From NCBI GenBank assembly GCA_964468755.1, contig CAYXWH010000069.1:1-5121 (forward strand): DNA of 5,121 bases, given 5' to 3'. Below, piece by piece: positions 1 through 3,971 of the stretch. Each line of letters starts with the position of its first letter. Within the stretch, counting starts at the first letter, position 1. A program made the position numbers and the translations under genes. The notes under the pieces are model-generated. The model was given only the letters and a program-made list of their open reading frames with translations, had not been told where the DNA came from and searched no databases. Source of the DNA: CAYXWH01 sp964468755 (GTDB lineage: Bacteria > Chloroflexota > Dehalococcoidia > Dehalococcoidales > RBG-16-60-22).

Positions 1-591
1 GAGTTCCAGGGCATGGTTGAAATCAGCCAGGGCTTCATCATATTTCTCTAGCTTGGCATAGGTATTACCGCGGTTATTAAGGGCTTCAAAGTAATCAGGA
101 GATAGTTCAAGTATTTTATCATATGTCTCTTTGGCATCTTTATATTGCTCCGCATGGTAGTAAGCACTTGCTAGACTTAATAAGTCCCAAATCGAATTAG
201 ATTGAGGCAGGCTTTTTACTTCGGCAATCTCATCTTTGAGCCTAGTTGCTTGTCGTGGCTGGAGATAACTGTGACCATCGGCTATCAGTACTTCTTCAGG
301 GGGCAGACCAGCATCTTTTAACGTACGGCGTAGTCTGAAGGCATGTAGCCCTAAAAGGGCTGCATTTACATCGTCCAGTTGTAGCTTTAGTTCTTCCTTC
401 TGGCTGTCATCATCCATTCCTGCTATCATTTCTTCAAGGAGTGCTCTTTTTTCTTTGAGTGTTTGGCTGGCGTCAAGTGCTGCCTCTCTTTTAGTTGCAA
501 GATATTGCCTGTATTGTCGGAAAAACCAACCGATAGCCCCACCCAAAATGGCAGAGACAGGTATTATCAATGCCAGTATCCCACTATCCAT
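1..591 (-). CDS. Membrane-anchored TPR-repeat protein, 3' end missing
   Basis: The frame stays open for 197 codons from an ATG at 591 to the window edge, so the C-terminus is missing. Residues 5-24 form one hydrophobic segment (LALIIPVSAILGGAIGWFF) followed by basic residues (RQYRQY). This suggests an N-terminal anchor with the rest in the cytoplasm. Residues 33-80 are rich in Lys, Glu, Leu and Ala and are probably helical or coiled-coil. Two tetratricopeptide repeats follow. Residues about 133-166 carry the pattern ASAYYHAEQYKDAKETY and end in LELSPD. Residues 167-197 carry NNRGNTYAKLEKYDEALADF and are cut by the edge, so more repeats probably follow. TPRs bind protein partners; the partner is unknown here. 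The start lies 4 nt after the PPC gene's stop, and its Shine-Dalgarno GGAGG (601-605) sits inside that gene's last codons, which suggests translational coupling. Base composition is more AT-rich than in the upstream operon genes. The function is not recognised. Confidence 0.85.
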   Translation of the reverse strand, partial: MDSGILALIIPVSAILGGAIGWFFRQYRQYLATKREAALDASQTLKEKRALLEEMIAGMDDDSQKEELKLQLDDVNAALLGLHAFRLRRTLKDAGLPPEEVLIADGHSYLQPRQATRLKDEIAEVKSLPQSNSIWDLLSLASAYYHAEQYKDAKETYDKILELSPDYFEALNNRGNTYAKLEKYDEALADFNHALEL

Positions 592-595
592 TACA

Positions 596-1042
596 TCACT
601 CCTCCACCTCCAATAGCTCAAACCCCGTCTCTTTATCCATACACCGGGTGGCGGTGGCGCCGAGGATTTCATAGATAATCGCTTCGGCAATGACCCAGGT
701 GGTGACGCCGTTTCGCAGGCAGCCGGTGGTGGTCTTGCCGGTGCGGCCGAGGGCGGCGTGGATGTGGAGGACAGGCTTGCCCTGCTCATCGGGGGCAAGA
801 ATGCCGACTCCGGCAGCCTCATGGGCGCCGTCGAGGGGGAGGACGATAGGGATGGGTGGTCTTTCCTCGGTGGTGCGGGGCCCGGTTACCACGTCGCCGC
901 TGCCGATGCCGCCCACCAGCACCACGTGCCCGTGGGTAATTCCCTTCTCCGCGGCGAACCGCTCAATACAGTGGGGGATAATGTCACCGTCTTCCAGGCG
1001 GACAATAAATACCCGCCCGATATGTCCTTCGCTTGCTTTCAT
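596..1042 (-). CDS. PPC-domain (PCC/DUF296) protein
   Basis: This complete 148-residue protein consists of a single PPC domain (PF03479 family), the usual length for stand-alone prokaryotic members. Family hallmarks visible are the opening GRVFIVRLEDGDIIP (residues 9-23), a glycine-rich LVGGIGSGD (42-50), and the core HIHAALGR (93-100). Prokaryotic PPC proteins are usually trimers with a metal site formed by histidines. Here H93 and H95 are present, but the position where many members have the His of a GHL motif reads GCL, with C108. The C-terminal TGFELLE ending (139-145) is typical of one subgroup, as far as I recall. In plants PPC domains occur in AT-hook DNA-binding proteins, but no AT-hook is present here, so DNA binding cannot be assumed. 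The biochemical role is unknown. The ATG at 1042 has AGGAG seven to eight bases upstream and follows the ruvA stop by 14 nt, so the gene is probably co-transcribed with ruvCA. Confidence 0.93.
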   Translation of the reverse strand: MKASEGHIGRVFIVRLEDGDIIPHCIERFAAEKGITHGHVVLVGGIGSGDVVTGPRTTEERPPIPIVLPLDGAHEAAGVGILAPDEQGKPVLHIHAALGRTGKTTTGCLRNGVTTWVIAEAIIYEILGATATRCMDKETGFELLEVEE

Positions 1043-1056
1043 CGCGGGTCTCCTGT

Positions 1057-1641
1057 TTACTTCTGGGCGAAATACTGCAGCGCCAGCTTGATTTTATCCT
1101 CGAGGCTCAGTTTGGATTCCGGGGGCAGGGTGGCTAACGCCCGGGCGGCTTCGGTGGCGGAGTAGCCCAGTGCCGACAGGGCAGCCAAAACATCGGTGTT
1201 TTCCTGAGCGAGGGGGGTGGTGGTGGAGACTGCCAGACCGGCACCTATCTTCTCCCTCAGTTCCAGCACAATGCGGCCGGCTACCTTTTTGCCGATGCCG
1301 GGGACCACCGTCAGCAGGTCGGCGTTGCCGGTGGCAATCGCCATGCTCAACTGCTCCGCGCTCAAAGCGGAGAGCATGGCCAGCGCCAGGCGGGGTCCCA
1401 GCCCGGTAACACCGATAAGCCTCTCGAAAAGCCACAGCTCCTCGGCGGAGCCGAAGCCGTACAGGGTAACATTGTCGTCGCGCAGGTAGAGGCGGGTATA
1501 GACCTTGACCTCATTGCCCGCCATGCCCAGGTCGCTCAGGGTGGAGGCAGGCATGTATACCTGAAAACCAATGCCGTTCACGTTGATTATTGCCCAGTCG
1601 TTTCCCATGGAGTCCAGTTTACCTTCGAGGCTGGATATCAT
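1057..1641 (-). CDS. ruvA: Holliday junction branch migration protein RuvA
   Basis: This 194-residue protein is close to the usual 190-205. RuvA tetramers bind four-way DNA junctions in the cytoplasm, load the RuvB motor and hold the junction for RuvC. The three-domain plan is visible. Residues 1-63 are the OB fold, opening MISSLEGKLD and closing with VTLYGF. Residues about 68-135 carry two helix-hairpin-helix motifs, GVTGLGPRLAL (77-87) and VPGIGKKVAGR (113-123). Residues about 146-194 are the small RuvB-contacting domain (DVLAALSALGYSATEA). The acidic pin that separates strands at the crossover is present as D55-D56, matching E55-D56 of E. coli. A Ser/Thr-rich linker (137-145) joins domains II and III. 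The ATG overlaps the ruvC stop as ATGA, with AGGAG inside the end of ruvC, so the two are translationally coupled. No ruvB follows; the next gene encodes a PPC protein. Confidence 0.98.
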   Translation of the reverse strand: MISSLEGKLDSMGNDWAIINVNGIGFQVYMPASTLSDLGMAGNEVKVYTRLYLRDDNVTLYGFGSAEELWLFERLIGVTGLGPRLALAMLSALSAEQLSMAIATGNADLLTVVPGIGKKVAGRIVLELREKIGAGLAVSTTTPLAQENTDVLAALSALGYSATEAARALATLPPESKLSLEDKIKLALQYFAQK

Positions 1642-2195
1642 TTTCTCTCCTGCTGGCTGGCGAGCAGATTGTTCAGGTGCAGTTCGCGCAGGTGGCAGAT
1701 AGCGACGGCGATGGCATCGGCGGCGTCATCCGGCTCGGGCACGCTGTCGAGTCCCAGTTGAAGCCGCACCATCTCCTGAACCTGCTCCTTGCTGCTGGCT
1801 CCATAATTGCTTACCCGCTGCTTTATCTGGGCGGGGGTGTATTCGTGGGTGGGGATTCCCTTGCCGACGGCAGCCAGAATCGCCACTGCCTGGGCCCGCC
1901 CTATGGCCAATGCCGACCGCACATTCTTGGCGACGAAGGGCTGCTCAACCACTACCACATCAGGCTGGTGGCGGTGGATAACCTCGATGAGTCCGGTGTA
2001 AAGATAACTTAAACGCTCCCCGATAGGGGAGCGCTTCGGGCTGACCAGGGCGCCGTAATTCACCAGCTCTATCTCATCGCCCTCTCCCTCAATAACCCCG
2101 TAGCCCGTAACCGCTGTTCCCGGGTCGATTCCCATAACCCTGATACGGTCCGGGTTATCGCTGCGGGGGAAGACCGGGGATTCAAAAGCCTTCAA
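1638..2195 (-). CDS. ruvC: Crossover junction endodeoxyribonuclease RuvC (TTG start)
   Basis: RuvC is the dimeric, magnesium-dependent RNase H-fold nuclease that cuts Holliday junctions symmetrically. All four acidic catalytic residues can be placed by motif: D24 in MGIDPGT, E84 in VVVEQPFVAKN, and D157 and D160 in the segment PDDAADAIAVAICH. They correspond to D7, E66, D138 and D141 of E. coli. The protein is 185 residues. The start is a TTG at 2195, chosen because a perfect AGGAGG lies 7 nt upstream. The only nearby ATG (codon 21) has no comparable ribosome site and would remove the first beta strand. The chosen start gives about 17 extra N-terminal residues (AFESPVFPRSDNPDR region) compared with E. 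coli, with no recognised function. The gene follows yebC by 68 nt and overlaps ruvA by 4 nt. An 8-bp perfect hairpin lies inside the coding region at 2014-2033. Confidence 0.97.
   Translation of the reverse strand: MKAFESPVFPRSDNPDRIRVMGIDPGTAVTGYGVIEGEGDEIELVNYGALVSPKRSPIGERLSYLYTGLIEVIHRHQPDVVVVEQPFVAKNVRSALAIGRAQAVAILAAVGKGIPTHEYTPAQIKQRVSNYGASSKEQVQEMVRLQLGLDSVPEPDDAADAIAVAICHLRELHLNNLLASQQERK
2014..2033. repeat. Perfect inverted repeat (8-bp stem, 4-nt loop) inside ruvC
   Basis: The sequence CGCTCCCC-gata-GGGGAGCG forms an uninterrupted GC-rich 8-bp stem with a four-base loop. It lies within the ruvC codons for the RSPIGER stretch (residues 55-61). Read in the direction of transcription (minus), it is followed by TTTAAGTTATC, which is too broken for a standard terminator U-tract. 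It may be a chance result of codon choice, or an RNA structure that slows or partly terminates transcription before ruvA. The sequence alone cannot separate these options. Confidence 0.6.
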
Positions 2196-2202
2196 AGCGG
2201 TC

Positions 2203-2208
2203 CCTCCT
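2203..2208 (-). promoter_or_regulatory. Shine-Dalgarno site fixing the TTG start of ruvC
   Basis: On the minus strand AGGAGG is followed by seven bases (GACCGCT) and then TTG. This is the strongest possible anti-16S match at good spacing. It selects the TTG at 2195 over the later ATG. It also gives ruvC its own ribosome entry site, independent of yebC translation ending 68 nt upstream. Confidence 0.85.
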
Positions 2209-2263
2209 GTTGATTCGGGGGTGGTTGGATCGGGAGAGTGGGGTTGCTATCGGGAAGCGGGTA

Positions 2264-3022
2264 TTATGCCTGTTGTGCCTGGTACTCCTGGAGTACCGAG
2301 TCAGGGAAGTCAGCATTACCGGATACATTCTGCACCTCGTCGATTTCCTCCAGTTTTTCCATCAGCTTCAGCGCCTGCACCGCGGTCTTATCATCAAGCG
2401 GTACCAGCGTCTTGGGTACCATAGATATCTCGGCGGAAGTTATGTTTACCTTGTTCTGTTCCAGGGCGGCCCTTACCGGCTCCAGTTCTTCGGGTGTGGT
2501 ATAGACCTCAACGTAGCTGCCTTCCACCTTGACATCATCGGCGCCGGCATCAATAGCGGTGAGCGCCAGTTCATCGGAGTCGACGTCTTCGGCGTTGATG
2601 GTAATTACCCCTTTGGACTCAAAGAGCCAGGCGACACAGCCACTCTCTCCGAGGCTGCTGTTGTGTCGGGAAAAGGCGCCTCTCACTTCCTGAAGAGTCC
2701 GGTTGCGGTTATCGGTCAGCGCATTAATCAGGATGGCGGTACCGCCGGGTCCATAGCCTTCCAGAACGAGTTCCACCAGGCTGGCGCCTTCCAGTTCACC
2801 GGTACCGCGCTTGATTGCCCGCTCGATATTATCCTGGGGCATATTATTGTCTTTGGCTTTTTGTACTGCCAGCCGCAAGCGGAAGTTAGTGTCAGGGTTG
2901 CCTCCAGACTCACGGGCGGCGATGATAATCTCACGGGTCAGCTTGGTAAAGAGCTGTCCCCGCCTGGCATCAGCCACACCCTTCTGGTGTTTGATTGAGT
3001 GCCATTTGGAATGTCCTGACAT
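2264..3022 (-). CDS. yebC: YebC/PmpR/TACO1-family protein
   Basis: This 252-residue protein matches the family's usual length of about 240-250. The signature N-terminus MSGHSKWHSIKHQKGVADAR is intact. It is followed by RGQLFTKLTREI (21-32), NMPQDNIERAIKRG (60-73), and the conserved LEGYGPGGTA (87-96) with LTDNRNRT (102-109). The C-terminal two domains include SVLQEYQAQQA at the end. Members were described as DNA-binding regulators (PmpR of Pseudomonas) and as translation factors. Human TACO1 supports mitochondrial COX1 synthesis, and bacterial YebC has been linked to translation of proline-rich stretches. Which role applies here cannot be read from sequence. Two ATGs are possible, at 3028 and 3022. 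The second is chosen because AAGGAGG lies 8 nt before it but only 2 nt before the first, and because family members begin at MSGHSKW. The gene leads the operon, and its position beside ruvC is common across bacteria. Confidence 0.97.
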   Translation of the reverse strand: MSGHSKWHSIKHQKGVADARRGQLFTKLTREIIIAARESGGNPDTNFRLRLAVQKAKDNNMPQDNIERAIKRGTGELEGASLVELVLEGYGPGGTAILINALTDNRNRTLQEVRGAFSRHNSSLGESGCVAWLFESKGVITINAEDVDSDELALTAIDAGADDVKVEGSYVEVYTTPEELEPVRAALEQNKVNITSAEISMVPKTLVPLDDKTAVQALKLMEKLEEIDEVQNVSGNADFPDSVLQEYQAQQA

Positions 3023-3030
3023 TAGCATGC

Positions 3031-3037
3031 CCTCCTT
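3031..3037 (-). promoter_or_regulatory. Shine-Dalgarno site deciding the yebC start
   Basis: AAGGAGG on the minus strand stands 8 nt before the ATG at 3022 and only 2 nt before the in-frame ATG at 3028. Normal spacing therefore favours 3022, which also gives the family-standard N-terminus. Confidence 0.8.
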
Positions 3038-3071
3038 AACCGCTAGTCCCGTCCCCCCCTGCTTGCTTATA

Positions 3072-3100
3072 ATTTTAACATGTCACCCCACGTCGGTCAA
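3072..3100 (-). promoter_or_regulatory. Sigma-70-type promoter for the yebC-ruvC-ruvA operon
   Basis: On the minus strand a -35 box TTGACC (3095-3100, five of six consensus bases) is separated by exactly 17 nt from a -10 box TAAAAT (3072-3077, five of six). A TG one base upstream of the -10 gives an extended -10. The predicted transcript would start near 3065 and leave a leader of roughly 43 nt before yebC. That leader contains a run of seven G. No terminator is visible between rimI and this promoter, so readthrough from rimI may add to expression. Confidence 0.75.
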
Positions 3101-3133
3101 AGAGATTGCCTGTCTGGCTGGGCTGGACACCGG

Positions 3134-3781
3134 CTAGGTAGACAGAGCCCTTCCCCATCTACGGGCGTGGTCTCGCTTAATCTGCTGCAACCTTTTCCGG
3201 CACGGTTCCGAGCCAAGGGTCGGTGTGGACATGAGCAACGCATCTTCCCGGTTGTCCAGGTAGTAGTGGGGGCGTACCCCGGCTTCGGTAAAGCCAAACT
3301 TGCGGTAGAGGCCCTGGGCTACGGTATTGGAAACGCGCACCTCCAGTGTCATGAAACCGGCTCTGAGCTCTGTCGCCAGTTCCAGCGTGGATAGAAGCAG
3401 TAGCTCGCCGATTCCCCGGCGCTGATAATCGCTTCTCACCGCTATGTTGGTGAGGTGGGCTTCATCAAGCATGATCCAGATGCCGGCGAAGCCGACGATG
3501 AACTGCCGGGATACTACCGGTGGCCCGCTCTCCGCACCATGATTGCCCGCAAGCCAGTTTTTGCCCAGCGAGAGCAGGCGCCATATCCGGCTCTCCTGTC
3601 TTACTACCGCCGGTTTTTCAATGGCTTTGCTGTCATCGCAGACAACAAGGTAGTGGGCGAGCTGGTTCTGCAGTTCGCGCTGGTAATTGGGTGGCGGCCA
3701 CTGTGTATGGAAGGCTTCACGGTCAATCTCATTGACCTGGGCGATATCTTCCTTGCCCATGGGGCGTACCGAATAGGTCAA
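3134..3781 (-). CDS. rimI: RimI-like GNAT acetyltransferase, enlarged (TTG start)
   Basis: This GNAT-fold enzyme is predicted to transfer acetyl from acetyl-CoA to the N-terminal alanine of ribosomal protein S18. RimI features are clear: YSVRPMGKEDIAQVNEID (3-20), LTNIAVRSDYQRRGIGELLL (110-129) with the acetyl-CoA loop QRRGIG, then LEVRVSN (146-152) and LYRKFGF (158-164), ending with HYYLDNREDALLMS (172-185). E147 and Y159 match the catalytic E103 and Y115 of Salmonella RimI, with the same 12-residue spacing. At 215 residues it is much longer than the usual 145-160. About 40 extra residues (51-92) sit between strands of the N-terminal sheet, and about 27 basic residues form a tail (from 189). 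The TTG at 3781 has GGAG 8 nt upstream. The next ATG, codon 8, would remove the first strand. S18 specificity is inferred from family similarity; a different protein N-acetyltransferase role is possible. Confidence 0.9.
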   Translation of the reverse strand: MTYSVRPMGKEDIAQVNEIDREAFHTQWPPPNYQRELQNQLAHYLVVCDDSKAIEKPAVVRQESRIWRLLSLGKNWLAGNHGAESGPPVVSRQFIVGFAGIWIMLDEAHLTNIAVRSDYQRRGIGELLLLSTLELATELRAGFMTLEVRVSNTVAQGLYRKFGFTEAGVRPHYYLDNREDALLMSTPTLGSEPCRKRLQQIKRDHARRWGRALST

Positions 3782-3789
3782 GGCTCAGT

Positions 3790-3793
3790 CTCC
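3790..3793 (-). promoter_or_regulatory. Shine-Dalgarno site supporting the TTG start of rimI
   Basis: GGAG on the minus strand is followed by eight bases (ACTGAGCC) and then TTG at 3781. It is weaker than the ruvC and yebC sites but well spaced, and no equally good site precedes the in-frame ATG at codon 8. Confidence 0.6.
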
Positions 3794-3828
3794 GTCAGCA
3801 ACCAGTTACGGCATGTGTTTATTGTGCT

Positions 3829-3837
3829 ATTGTAGCA
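3829..3837 (-). promoter_or_regulatory. Extended -10 promoter element for rimI
   Basis: The minus strand reads TGC-TACAAT, a five-of-six -10 box (3829-3834) with the TG of an extended -10 directly upstream. No good -35 box is found 16-18 nt further up, as expected when an extended -10 compensates. The transcript would begin near 3822 and give a leader of about 40 nt. The -10 box lies within a short interrupted palindrome (3825-3837, TGCTA-ttg-TAGCA). Confidence 0.55.
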
Positions 3838-3906
3838 TATTTATATCCTGATGGCACACCGCACCTCAGGCGGCAGGACTGCCCCGGCACTACCCATAAA
3901 ATGCAT

Positions 3907-3935
3907 AAAAAAGGGGGAGCTGAATACCAGCTCCC
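3907..3935 (-). terminator. Rho-independent terminator after the AlbA_2-type regulator gene
   Basis: On the minus strand a perfect 8-bp stem GGGAGCTG / CAGCTCCC (3915-3935) encloses a 5-nt loop GTATT. It is followed by CC and six T (3907-3912). It stands 36 nt past the TAA of the upstream gene and separates that gene from rimI. The plus strand lacks a T-run after the stem, so the terminator acts in the minus direction only. Confidence 0.9.
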
Positions 3936-3971
3936 TCATTGAATTTCAGGCGTTCGTGACTGGCTTGTTAT

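Noticed and set aside
463..678. Plus-strand ORF of 71 codons across the PPC/TPR junction
   Set aside because: It overlaps two well-supported minus-strand genes, shows no family motif and has a proline-rich low-complexity translation; it is a shadow frame.
1590..2012. Plus-strand ORF of 140 codons opposite ruvC
   Set aside because: It lies antisense to ruvC, whose catalytic motifs are all intact; the plus-strand translation shows no motif.
2228..2255. Repeated ATCGGGA words in the yebC-ruvC spacer
   Set aside because: Two copies of a 7-base word in GC-rich DNA are not significant, and no hairpin or regulatory motif was found in the 68-nt spacer.
2210..2998. Plus-strand ORF of 262 codons opposite yebC
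   Set aside because: It is exactly antisense to a full-length, strongly conserved YebC frame. The long open frame results from GC-rich codon bias, and no plus-strand promoter or recognisable domain was seen.
3108..3128. Possible terminator between rimI and yebC
   Set aside because: The CTGGCTGGGCTGG stretch is a short direct repeat rather than an inverted one; only about 4 bp can pair and no T-run follows.
3847..3870. Inverted repeat CCTGA...TCAGG upstream of the rimI -10 box
   Set aside because: Only five bases per arm with a 14-base gap, which is well within chance.
3872..3883. Near-palindrome GGCAG-GA-CTGCC between the terminator and the rimI promoter
   Set aside because: A 5-bp stem with a 2-base loop is too short to be a stable hairpin, has no T-run and matches no known operator.
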